This document shows, piece by piece, positions 53,329-61,706 of a stretch of 64,000 nt of DNA (its first letter is position 1; every line of letters starts with the position of its first letter). The stretch is from JAHBVL01 sp963712055 (GTDB lineage Bacteria; Chloroflexota; Chloroflexia; Thermomicrobiales; UBA6265), in NCBI GenBank assembly GCA_963712055.1, contig CAVQGN010000001.1:316126-380125 (forward strand). Reading direction: 5' to 3'. The position numbers were made by a program, and so were the translations under genes. The notes under the pieces were generated by a model that worked only from the letters and a program-made list of their open reading frames with translations, was not told the DNA's origin and ran no database searches.

Positions 53329-53604
53329 CTAGTACTCCTGCCGCCGTGCGTAAACCGGTCGGGCCGGTGCTTCGCCGGGAACAGGAGCCTGGGAGCGGGC
53401 TGTAGTCACCGACTTGCTTTGGTCGCAATCGTCGATCGGGCAGAAGTAGATCAGTGTGTACTCTTCTTCAGACTGCCGCTCGAACCGGGCCGGCCGCCCC
53501 TGAATTCCGCGCAAACGCATGGTGACATCGTGGTCAGGGCATACCGGAACGAGAGGTCGGTCTTCAGCTCGCCGCAGCGCCCAGTTGACATACTTCATGA
53601 CCAT
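53329..53604 (-). CDS. Small zinc-ribbon-like hypothetical protein
   Basis: 91 aa. CPDHDVTMRLRG and YFCPIDDCDQS could form a zinc knuckle (Cys, His, then Cys-x4-Cys). The start is the ATG at 53604 with GGAG 11 bases upstream; a second ATG follows at 53598. Basic, soluble, no signal. No function can be given. Confidence 0.6.
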   Translation of the reverse strand: MVMKYVNWALRRAEDRPLVPVCPDHDVTMRLRGIQGRPARFERQSEEEYTLIYFCPIDDCDQSKSVTTARSQAPVPGEAPARPVYARRQEY

Positions 53605-53756
53605 AGCGGATGAGTCTCCTCTGGCAACAACCCGGATGCTCACGGAAGTATACGACCAGTCAGCAGCTTGGTTGGTAGTTGGCGGATTCAATCTCTTGCA
53701 GGGTTGGGCTAGAGTTTGGGACGCGAGTAGGTCGCCTCAGCAGAAAAGGAAAACTG

Positions 53757-54116
53757 ATGCATACAGTCAAGATTCAAGGTGAAGAGTCGACAGAGACAAC
53801 GAATGGCCGAAGATTGGTCCTGGCAATTGAAGATGCCGGCGTCGATATCCTGCATCGCTGTGGCGGGAACGCCCGCTGCACGACCTGTCGGGTCGACATC
53901 GTGTCCGGGGACGCGGGCCCGATGACCGAGGCCGAAGAAGAGCGGCTGAGTCGTGTTGAAGATCGCACACCGACGCTTCGACTTTCCTGCCAGGTTCAGG
54001 TCAACGACGATCTTGAGGTTGCGGTTCTGCGCCGATTGCAGGATTTTCCGGAAATGTCCGATCCGGGACCTCGACCGATCGAATGGCCCGAGGACGGACC
54101 GCTCGCTCCAGAGTAG
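53757..54116 (+). CDS. 2Fe-2S ferredoxin
   Basis: 119 aa, beta-grasp ferredoxin. Cluster Cys: HRCGGNARCTTCRVD and LRLSCQVQV (Cys-x5-Cys-x2-Cys and one more). The start is the ATG at 53757 with AAGGA 7 bases upstream; the in-frame frame opens earlier but without a good start. Electron carrier, partner unknown. It is immediately followed by the SRP RNA gene. Confidence 0.9.
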   Translation: MHTVKIQGEESTETTNGRRLVLAIEDAGVDILHRCGGNARCTTCRVDIVSGDAGPMTEAEEERLSRVEDRTPTLRLSCQVQVNDDLEVAVLRRLQDFPEMSDPGPRPIEWPEDGPLAPE

Positions 54117-54126
54117 GTTTCCGGGT

Positions 54127-54156
54127 TTGGTTTCGACTCGGAGGCGGTGCTAGACT
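54127..54156 (+). promoter_or_regulatory. Predicted SRP RNA promoter
   Basis: TTGGTT at 54127-54132 and TAGACT at 54151-54156 with an 18-base spacer. The RNA 5' end predicted from pairing, 54163, is 7 bases after the -10 box, as expected. Confidence 0.5.
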
Positions 54157-54162
54157 CTCTCT

Positions 54163-54430
54163 GGTCGTGCTAGACGGGGAGCTAGCGGTGCCCTGAACCC
54201 GCAACCCGCTTAGCGGGGTTGAATTCCCCCCCAAGGCCCACTTCTGTGGGACTGCTACGACACCGAAGCGTTGAAGACCGAGTCTCGCGCGGCGGGACGC
54301 CGTGAACCAGGTCAGGACCGGAAGGTAGCAGCCTTAAGCGGAAAGTCTCGGGTGACGTGAGGTTGCTTCGTCTGAGCTTGCGGATCGTGGGTAAGCCGGA
54401 GAGGTGCTGGTCGACGGGGGGTGCACGGCC
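54163..54430 (+). ncRNA. ffs: Signal recognition particle RNA, large bacterial type
   Basis: About 268 nt. The universal SRP domain is plain: CCAGGTCAGGACCGGAAGG then TAGCAGCC. The 5' part GTGCTAGACGGGGAGCTAG and CCCGCAACCCGCTTAGCGGG matches the Alu domain of the Gram-positive-type RNA, so this is the long form rather than the 4.5S form. The ends pair (GGTCGTGC with GCACGGCC, one G-U). It binds Ffh and targets membrane proteins. A terminator follows 12 bases later. Confidence 0.95.
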
Positions 54431-54442
54431 AATCTACCGCAC

Positions 54443-54480
54443 AAAAAACGCCCGGCATGTTGCCCGGGCGTTTCTCTTTT
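54443..54480. terminator. Bidirectional terminator after the SRP RNA
   Basis: AAACGCCCGG and CCGGGCGTTT arms around CATGTTGC, with T-rich CTCTTTT on the plus side and a run of T on the minus strand from the AAAAAA before the stem. It can end the SRP RNA and also the minus-strand 3-TM gene. Confidence 0.88.
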
Positions 54481-54497
54481 CGTTTGACGACCAGGAA

Positions 54498-55001
54498 TCA
54501 GCGTGGTTTGCGCCGGACCGGCCGTGGGGCGCCAACGGTTGGCACAGTAGCTGACCCGCCCGGCTTCCCGCGACCCTGTTTGGTCATTGGTCGGGAGAGC
54601 TCGCGCCGCTGCAGTTGCTGCTCATAGGCCAACCGAAGATCATCGTAATGCCGCTTGTAGTCATACAGGATGTACCCAAGCCACGCGATCAATCCAACCC
54701 ATGCCAACCACATCCAGAGTCGCATACCGAGGCTGAACGGATCGATCTGGAGCCACCGTATCAGGAAGAGCAGGAGGCCTATCGTGAACAACACCAGACC
54801 CATACCCGCCCAGCGCTTGGCCATGCGGTGGAGGACTGGATCATGGAACCAACGCTTCGCCCAGCCGTTGTAGACGACCAGACTCGCCAGGAACCCGATC
54901 GAAAACACAATCAGGAAGATCACCGAAAACGGCCCGAACACTTCGTTCGGACCAGGCACCGTGGTCAGATAGTCCCAGGAAAACGGATTGTCCATTCGCA
55001 A
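54498..55001 (-). CDS. Hypothetical protein with three membrane segments
   Basis: 167 aa. Hydrophobic stretches at about 23-43 (FGPFSVIFLIVFSIGFLASL), 66-83 (MGLVLFTIGLLLFLIRWL) and 95-112 (LWMWLAWVGLIAWLGYILY), then a basic, Gln/Arg-rich C-terminal tail. The first ATG is at 55001, a second at 54995. It lies 82 bases downstream of sdhB on the same strand, so it may be co-transcribed. It has His residues (RWFHDPVLHRMAKRW) but no clear similarity to SdhC/SdhD, so a link to succinate dehydrogenase is speculative. Confidence 0.65.
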   Translation of the reverse strand: MRMDNPFSWDYLTTVPGPNEVFGPFSVIFLIVFSIGFLASLVVYNGWAKRWFHDPVLHRMAKRWAGMGLVLFTIGLLLFLIRWLQIDPFSLGMRLWMWLAWVGLIAWLGYILYDYKRHYDDLRLAYEQQLQRRELSRPMTKQGRGKPGGSATVPTVGAPRPVRRKPR

Positions 55002-55083
55002 CGTCTACCCACTCTGCAACGCCAAACCGCCAACAGCGGCGATAACCTCGCAGAACACAAACCGAATCTCGAGCTCTCGAAGT

Positions 55084-55782
55084 CTAGACGGTCTCGGTGA
55101 CGAGCGCTCGTTTGACTTCTTCGATCGCCTGGGTCACCGCGATATCGCGTGGGCAGGCGTCGGTGCAGTTGAAGATCGTCCGGCAGCGCCAAACTCCTGA
55201 ACGCTGATTGAGGATCTTGAGTCGCTCGGCGCCACCCTGATCACGGGAATCGAAGATGAAGCGATGCGCATTGACGATCGCCGCAGGTCCGACGAACTCG
55301 TCGTTTGTCCAGGTAATCGGACAGGCGGTCGTGCATGAGGCGCACAAAATGCATTTGGTTGTGTCGTCGAAGCGCTCGCGGTCAGCCTGGGACTGGAGCC
55401 GTTCCTGTCCCGGACCCGCATCCGCCGCGATGAGATATGGTTTGACGCTCTTGTAGGCTTCAAAAAACCCATCCATATCGATCACGAGATCCTTGATGAC
55501 GTCAAACCCCATCAGCGGTTCGATCGTTACCTTGCTGCCGAGCTCGTTCATCAGAACTTTGCATGCGAGGCGATTGCGACCGTTGATGCGCATAGCGTCC
55601 GAACCGCAAATGCCGTGGGCGCAAGAGCGACGGTAGGTGAGGGAGCCATCTTCGAACCACTTGATCTTGTTCAACGCATCGAGAACGCGATCGGTCGGTT
55701 CGACGTCGACCTGGTACTCCTTGTAGAGCGGTTTGACATCATTTTCAGGGTTGTAGCGTTTGATTCGGAGTGTGACCTCCAC
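55084..55782 (-). CDS. sdhB: Succinate dehydrogenase/fumarate reductase iron-sulfur subunit
   Basis: 232 aa. Three cluster motifs: CAHGICGSDAMRING with a further Cys (2Fe-2S), CILCASCTTACP and CRTIFNCTDACP (4Fe-4S and 3Fe-4S). It passes electrons from the flavoprotein to quinone. It starts 33 bases downstream of sdhA. A membrane anchor (SdhC/D) is not recognisable upstream or downstream. Confidence 0.95.
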   Translation of the reverse strand: MEVTLRIKRYNPENDVKPLYKEYQVDVEPTDRVLDALNKIKWFEDGSLTYRRSCAHGICGSDAMRINGRNRLACKVLMNELGSKVTIEPLMGFDVIKDLVIDMDGFFEAYKSVKPYLIAADAGPGQERLQSQADRERFDDTTKCILCASCTTACPITWTNDEFVGPAAIVNAHRFIFDSRDQGGAERLKILNQRSGVWRCRTIFNCTDACPRDIAVTQAIEEVKRALVTETV

Positions 55783-55815
55783 AGCCTGACCTTTCTCTGA
55801 AGCAAGCGTCCGATG

Positions 55816-57546
55816 CTAGTACTTGCGTTCCTTTGGTTCGAACGTGGTGATCGTGACTGGCTTCTTGGTCAATTCTGTTCCACCGGAGGTGCGGCTGATC
55901 AGAATGTGAGCGAGCCAGTTGGCGTCATCACGTTTTTCATAATCGGATCGATAGTGAGCTCCACGACTCTCCGTTCGGGCCAAAGCGCCGTCAATGATCG
56001 CTTCGGCGCAATCGAGCATGTAGCCGAGTTCGAGGGTTTCCATGAGGTCGGTGTTGAACACTTTGCCCTTGTCCATCACTGCGACATACTGCGATGACCG
56101 TTTGAGAGATCGAATCTCTTCCTGGGCCTCAAGCAGACCCTGCTCTTCGCGAACAACCGAAACCTTGTCCATCATGACTTCCTGCATCCGAGAACGAATC
56201 TCGGCTGCATTCTCGCCTTTCGCGCGGCTCATGATTTCATCGACTTCCGCGCGGGCCATCAGTTCTGGTTCGGCCGGTAGATTGGCGAACGGTGCCTCCT
56301 GAATATGCTTGAGCATGTGTCGACCAGCGCGCCGACCGAACACGATGAGATCGACGAGCGAGTTCGTGCCAAGACGGTTGGCGCCATGAACGGAAACGCA
56401 GGCCGCTTCACCAGCCGAATAGAACCCCGGAATAACGGTCGATTGCGCGTCCCTGATGACCTGGGCATCGGTGTTGGTCGGCAGACCGCCCATCGCGTAG
56501 TGCGCGGTTGGCTGCACCGGCACGCCTTCGGTTTTCGGTTCGACGTTGAGATAGGTGCGGGCGAAATCGGTCACGTCTGGCAATTTGGCATCGATTACCT
56601 CGGGTGGAAGATGAGTCAAGTCGAGAAGAACATAATCTTTCCCATCGATTCCACGACCTTCCTTGATCTCCTGGTAGATGTACCGCGAGATCATGTCGCG
56701 CGGAGCCAAGTCCTTGAGCGTAGGTGCGTATCGACCCGCGAAGGCTTCCCCGTCGCTGTTGCGCAGGATTCCGCCTTCACCGCGCGCCGCTTCCGAAAGG
56801 AGAATGCCGAGTTTGTAGAGACCGGTTGGATGGAACTGGTAGAACTCCATGTCCATCAGCGGAACGCCACGTCGGAATGGAATCGCACAACCGTCACCCG
56901 TTCCGGCCATCGCGTTCGACGTGATCTTGAAGACTCGACCGAACCCGCCGGTTGCGATCAGCACGGCTTTGGCGTGCAAAGTGTGCATTTCGCCGGTCTG
57001 CAGGTCCCAGGTGACACAGCCGCAACAGGTGCCGTCATCAGCAAACAGCACATCCAGCAGGAAATGCTCGTCGAAGAACTGGACGTTGTGTTTGATTCCC
57101 TGCTGGTACAGGGTCTGGATGATCATGTGTCCGGTGCGGTCGGCTGCAAAACACGCGCGCTTCACGGGACCTTCGCCGTAGTTGCGCGTGTGGCCACCGA
57201 AGCGACGTTGATCGATGAGCCCGGTCGGGGTGCGATTGAAAGGAAGACCCATGTGCTCGAGTTCGATCACTGAGTCGATCGCTTCCCGAGCAAGGATTTC
57301 GGCCGCATCCTGATCGACCACATAGTCGCCACCTTTGACGGTGTCGAACATGTGCCATTCCCAATGGTCTTCTTCGACGTTGCCAAGCGCGGCCCCAATG
57401 CCGCCTTGTGCTGCTCCGGTATGTGACCGGGGTGGATAGAGCTTGCTCACAACGGCTACGTTGGCTTTGCCAGCCATCTGGATAGCCGCCATGAGGCCAG
57501 CGCCGCCCGCTCCGACAATAATCGCGTCGAACCGGTGGTAGGCCAT
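55816..57546 (-). CDS. sdhA: Succinate dehydrogenase/fumarate reductase flavoprotein subunit
   Basis: About 576 aa. FAD-binding DAIIVGAGGAGLMAA at the N-terminus, RSHTGAAQGGIGAAL with the His that bonds FAD covalently, and RRFGGHTRNYGEGPVKRACFAADRTGH near the active site. The Arg in the capping domain and TAHYAMGG follow. AAAGG lies 7 bases before the ATG at 57546; a second ATG 3 bases earlier is possible, but the in-frame start at 57609 would add 21 non-homologous residues. Oxidises succinate to fumarate in the TCA cycle with SdhB. Confidence 0.94.
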   Translation of the reverse strand: MAYHRFDAIIVGAGGAGLMAAIQMAGKANVAVVSKLYPPRSHTGAAQGGIGAALGNVEEDHWEWHMFDTVKGGDYVVDQDAAEILAREAIDSVIELEHMGLPFNRTPTGLIDQRRFGGHTRNYGEGPVKRACFAADRTGHMIIQTLYQQGIKHNVQFFDEHFLLDVLFADDGTCCGCVTWDLQTGEMHTLHAKAVLIATGGFGRVFKITSNAMAGTGDGCAIPFRRGVPLMDMEFYQFHPTGLYKLGILLSEAARGEGGILRNSDGEAFAGRYAPTLKDLAPRDMISRYIYQEIKEGRGIDGKDYVLLDLTHLPPEVIDAKLPDVTDFARTYLNVEPKTEGVPVQPTAHYAMGGLPTNTDAQVIRDAQSTVIPGFYSAGEAACVSVHGANRLGTNSLVDLIVFGRRAGRHMLKHIQEAPFANLPAEPELMARAEVDEIMSRAKGENAAEIRSRMQEVMMDKVSVVREEQGLLEAQEEIRSLKRSSQYVAVMDKGKVFNTDLMETLELGYMLDCAEAIIDGALARTESRGAHYRSDYEKRDDANWLAHILISRTSGGTELTKKPVTITTFEPKERKY

Positions 57547-57742
57547 CATGTGTCCTTTCTCTTCGCCCTGAGAACCAAGCAGCCCGGACGAATCTACTCC
57601 ATATCGCAACGCTAAAGGCCGAGACAGTCTATGTCAAGGAAGAATGTACCCGACAGCGGTCAAGCTGGCGTAGTCGGCTATACTCGGCGGCACCACGGCG
57701 ACAACAGTGGATTGGCGGGGAAACGTGTTAGGCAGAACCAGG

Positions 57743-58963
57743 ATGGCGCAACAGACCGGATCGGTCCCCGTCATACCCGGAGATCAGGGCTTCGCGCTTT
57801 ATCGAGCAGCGGAGAAGTTTCTGGATGAGGTGGTTGATCTGACCATCGCAATATCAGAGATCCCCGCTCCAACCGACCACGAGATGACCCGTGCTCGCTT
57901 CGTCGAGAAACAGATGGTGAGACTCGGGTTCTCTGACATCCTGGTCGATACCATGGGCAACGTCACTGGTCGAATCCGAGGCAGAGAATCTGGATCGCCC
58001 GTTGTCATTGCTGCGCACACGGACACCGTGTTCGATTTCACAACCAATCTGACGGTCGACCGCTCGAAGAACCGAATCGCTGGCCCAGGAGTGGGCGACA
58101 ACAGCCTCGGTGTGGCCGCTGCGCTTTACCTGGGCCGGGTGTTTGAATCAGCCGGAGTGCATCCCGCGGTTGATCTCCTCGTAACCGGGAACGTTGGCGA
58201 GGAGGGGTTGGGGAATCTGCGCGGGATCAGAGCTGTGCTCGACGCAACACCGGACGCTGGAGCAGTGATCGCCGTCGAAGGCCATAATCTGGGCCGCGTG
58301 ACCAACGTTGCCGTTGGAAGCAAACGGTACCGGGTCACAGTAAGCGGACCAGGAGGCCACAGTTGGGGTGATTCCGGCCGACCAAGTGCAATTCAGATTG
58401 CAGCCGACATCATCAATCGGCTCACCGGTATCCGGCTCCCTGACACTCCCAAAACAACGCTCAATGTCGGTACGATATCCGGTGGGACTTCGGTCAACAC
58501 GATCGCCCCGTCATGCGAGTTTCTCCTTGATCTGCGTTCGATCGACGCCGGAATGCTCAATGAGCTTGCCAAACAGGTCGAATCGATCCTGCAGCAAGAT
58601 CGGTCGCAAATGAACGTTTCCTGGGATGTTCTCGGCCTGAGGCCAGCCGGGAGGGTGTCACCTGACAGCCCATTGATTCGCATCGCATCTTCTGTGCTGG
58701 AGTCGTTGGGTATTGACCCAATCGCTGACGCCTCAAGCACCGACGCGAATATCCCCATCAGTCGCGGGATTCCTGCAGTCTGTATTGGACTCACCTCGGG
58801 CGGCAACGTTCACCGAGTTGATGAATACATTGACACTCCGCCAATTGTTGACGGTCTCTATCAACTCGCCACCACGGCCGTTGCGGTTGCCGAACTTCTC
58901 GGCGGCGCTCCTGAAAACCGCGTCGTCTCAACTGTTGGTTGTGACGTTTCTCCGCCGCGGTGA
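57743..58963 (+). CDS. M20-family metallopeptidase (peptidase T-like)
   Basis: About 406 aa. Metal ligands in AAHTDTVFD, GPGVGDNSLG, the Glu pair of GNVGEEGLGN and later AVEGHN; the lid domain holds SGPGGHSWGDSGRPSA. Related to the second M20 family member at 21639 but of the peptidase T type. The start ATG at 57743 is preferred; a GTG at 57707 in frame is possible. It is divergent from sdhA. The final 4 bases overlap the helicase start (GTGA). Probably a peptide- or amide-cleaving enzyme with unknown substrate. Confidence 0.87.
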   Translation: MAQQTGSVPVIPGDQGFALYRAAEKFLDEVVDLTIAISEIPAPTDHEMTRARFVEKQMVRLGFSDILVDTMGNVTGRIRGRESGSPVVIAAHTDTVFDFTTNLTVDRSKNRIAGPGVGDNSLGVAAALYLGRVFESAGVHPAVDLLVTGNVGEEGLGNLRGIRAVLDATPDAGAVIAVEGHNLGRVTNVAVGSKRYRVTVSGPGGHSWGDSGRPSAIQIAADIINRLTGIRLPDTPKTTLNVGTISGGTSVNTIAPSCEFLLDLRSIDAGMLNELAKQVESILQQDRSQMNVSWDVLGLRPAGRVSPDSPLIRIASSVLESLGIDPIADASSTDANIPISRGIPAVCIGLTSGGNVHRVDEYIDTPPIVDGLYQLATTAVAVAELLGGAPENRVVSTVGCDVSPPR

Positions 58964-61650
58964 CGCAAAAGACCAAGAAACCCAGACCTGACACGTTGGT
59001 CCCTCCATGGATCGTAATCCTGGATCTAGTGGATGGTCTCGAGCGCGCAACTCACATGCAGATCGAACCAGCATCTCGAATGTTGATGGTCGTCGATTCT
59101 CACGAGTTATCAGGATCACCTGCACAGGCAGGCTGGGCGTTGGCATCGCCACGGGCGCTTGAGGTCGCCGAACGGGCTGGCAACCTTGCGGCGATCGATG
59201 GAAACGCGATGATAGCTCTTCTCGCGCCATTGCGCACCGGACCGACACTCGCCGATATTGAGGCGTGCGAACGGGGGAGTCGGGACAACGCGTTCAGGGA
59301 CTGGATTTCAGACCTGGCCAGAGCCTGCGAGCGATTTGATTCCATTGAACCACAGCTGAAGACGCGCATCGCGGATTGGGCCCGAACCGCCGGCCATCCT
59401 GCTTCTGAAATCTTGGGATCGATGGCGATACCGCCTACCGGGTCCGAAGAACCCTGGTGGGTTTCGTGGCTTCGTGCCACGAACAAACCTAAAACCGACT
59501 CGACGGTTTGTGAATGGTCGGATCTGCCTGCGACCGACACCGATTTCGTCGATCAGATTTTCGCTGACACCGGTCCGCTCGCCGCAGAGGTTCCTGAATA
59601 CGAGACGCGCTGGGCTCAGGTTTCGCTCGCTCATGCTGTGGCCGAAACGCTCGAGAACCAAACGACCCTTCTGGCGGAGGCCGGGACTGGTGTGGGCAAG
59701 TCGTTGGGATACCTGGTCCCGGCGATTCTCTGGGCCGGCGAAAACAGTCGACGCGTGGTGGTTTCTACTCACACAAAATCGCTACAGGATCAACTCTATC
59801 GCAAGGACCTTCCGGTTGCGCTTGAGGCTGTGCGGCATGTTCGCCCCGATTGGTCGATCAGGACGGCGATTCTACGTGGCCGGGGCAATTACCTCTGCCG
59901 TGATCGATGGCTGTCGTTGTCGAGCACGATTTCGAACGATCCGGAATTTTCCGAGCTGATGATGCGTTTGGCCATCTGGGTCAGTGCGACTGAAACTGGA
60001 GACCTCAGCGAACTCTCGTTTACCGAGGCGGAGTCGATGGCCCTGCGGCGGTTCACCGCCATCGAGGAGAACTGCCCATTCGATCGGTGTCGGCTGCAGC
60101 ATGGAAATCGGTGTTTTCTCACCCGTGCAAGAACGAACGCTCGCGCTGCGAACTTGCTCCTCGTGAATCACGCGCTGCTGCTCACTGAAATCGAAACCGA
60201 GAGTTACGTATTGACCGATTGCACCGGGTTGATCATCGACGAAGCCCACCATCTCGAGGGCGTCGCCACCGGGCAATTGAGCTTCCGTTTGGCCCAGGCA
60301 ATGCTCGGCTCGAACCTGAAGGATTTCGTCGACCTGAAAGGTCAAGCTATTGAGGGACTGGCCGCAATTGCTGTGCGGTCTATTGGTTCGATGGCTGAAT
60401 CTGAAGTCTCCCACGAGGGTTTGACGCGCTTGCGAGATGCTGTTCTGCAAGCTCAGACTACTGAGGGCAGGATTGCAGAGTTCTTCAGCCTCGTCGCGGC
60501 GGTCCTTGATGAAACGGAAACGCAGCAAACAGGCTCCTTTCGCTATCGGGTCCAAAGCTCCGATCGAACATCGCCTGCCTGGGCCAACGTTGAAATGGCC
60601 TGGGAATCCGTGAGCCAATCGCTGCAATCACTCCGAAACGTCGCTTCATGGATCGCGACCACGTTACGGAAGCTTGTTCGTGATCTCGACACGACTGAAA
60701 ACGAAGAGGTCGTCCTTGCCTCGGTCGATTCCTGGATCGAGGGCCTCACTGGTCTTCTAACCGGAGCAGACGAGGTGGTCCATCAACCGTCACCGAATCG
60801 CGTGTATTGGATCGAGACCAGCGGCTTCTCCAAATCTGTGAGTCTCAATTCCGCGCCGATTATGATTGGTGAAGACCTAGGCACCCTGTTTGACAATGAC
60901 AAACGTGCAGTCGTTCTTACGTCGGCAACTCTCGCGACCGGTGGTACGTTTGACTTCCTGAAGAGTCAGCTATTGCTCGAGGATAGCGAAGAGTTGATCC
61001 TACCGTCGCCATTCGATCATACAGCGTCGACCTTGGTTGTTTTGCCGTCCCAATCCCCAGAGCCATCGGCCCCCGGTTTTGATGAGTTTGTCGCAACTGC
61101 GATTCGGGATGTCTCCATGTCGATTGGTGGAGGGACGTTGGCACTCTTTACGTCGCTAGCCGCGTTGCGCCGAGCGGCAGATACGGTTCGTCCGGAACTC
61201 GCGGCAATAGATGTAGAGACGCTCGCCCAAGGGGTCGACGGCAGCGCTCCGGCTCTGGCTGATCGATTGCGTCGTGGAGATCGAGTCGTGGTTCTTGGTG
61301 CCGCCACCTTCTGGGAAGGTGTGGATATTCAAGGAAGCGGCCTTTCCGCACTGATCATTGCTCGTCTTCCGTTTGACGTTCCCAACGATCCCATCTTTCA
61401 GGCTCGTTCAGAGCTTTTCGAAGATCCGTTTCGGGAGTACAGTGTGCCGAGAGCGGTGATGCGCTTCCGGCAGGGATTTGGGCGATTGATTCGCTCCCAG
61501 ACCGATCGTGGTGTGGTTTTTGTTCTCGACAGACGTGTGGTTAGCAAGCGATACGGCCGCGAATTTATGCTCGGATTACCACCGACTGAGGTCCACTATG
61601 CTGAGGCCGACGCATTTGGATCGATTGCGCGTTCGTGGTTGGACCGGTAG
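58960..61650 (+). CDS. DinG/XPD-type ATP-dependent DNA helicase
   Basis: 896 aa, superfamily 2 helicase. Walker A LAEAGTGVGKSLGY (residues 238-251), a DEAH box in IIDEAHHLEG, and the motifs VVSTHTKSLQDQLY. Four Cys in NYLCRDRW, EENCPFDRC and GNRCF suggest the 4Fe-4S cluster seen in XPD and DinG. The C-terminal domain ends with RFRQGFGRLIRSQTDRGVV. The N-terminal about 215 residues are not a helicase domain, and look like a degenerate exonuclease-like or unknown extension. GTG start overlaps the previous stop (GTGA). It unwinds D-loop or R-loop structures in repair. Confidence 0.9.
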   Translation: MTQKTKKPRPDTLVPPWIVILDLVDGLERATHMQIEPASRMLMVVDSHELSGSPAQAGWALASPRALEVAERAGNLAAIDGNAMIALLAPLRTGPTLADIEACERGSRDNAFRDWISDLARACERFDSIEPQLKTRIADWARTAGHPASEILGSMAIPPTGSEEPWWVSWLRATNKPKTDSTVCEWSDLPATDTDFVDQIFADTGPLAAEVPEYETRWAQVSLAHAVAETLENQTTLLAEAGTGVGKSLGYLVPAILWAGENSRRVVVSTHTKSLQDQLYRKDLPVALEAVRHVRPDWSIRTAILRGRGNYLCRDRWLSLSSTISNDPEFSELMMRLAIWVSATETGDLSELSFTEAESMALRRFTAIEENCPFDRCRLQHGNRCFLTRARTNARAANLLLVNHALLLTEIETESYVLTDCTGLIIDEAHHLEGVATGQLSFRLAQAMLGSNLKDFVDLKGQAIEGLAAIAVRSIGSMAESEVSHEGLTRLRDAVLQAQTTEGRIAEFFSLVAAVLDETETQQTGSFRYRVQSSDRTSPAWANVEMAWESVSQSLQSLRNVASWIATTLRKLVRDLDTTENEEVVLASVDSWIEGLTGLLTGADEVVHQPSPNRVYWIETSGFSKSVSLNSAPIMIGEDLGTLFDNDKRAVVLTSATLATGGTFDFLKSQLLLEDSEELILPSPFDHTASTLVVLPSQSPEPSAPGFDEFVATAIRDVSMSIGGGTLALFTSLAALRRAADTVRPELAAIDVETLAQGVDGSAPALADRLRRGDRVVVLGAATFWEGVDIQGSGLSALIIARLPFDVPNDPIFQARSELFEDPFREYSVPRAVMRFRQGFGRLIRSQTDRGVVFVLDRRVVSKRYGREFMLGLPPTEVHYAEADAFGSIARSWLDR

Positions 61651-61706
61651 CAATGTGACCGAAATTCGTAGATTTCATTGCCGAAAAGGAAACGGGAGAG
61701 ATGCTG

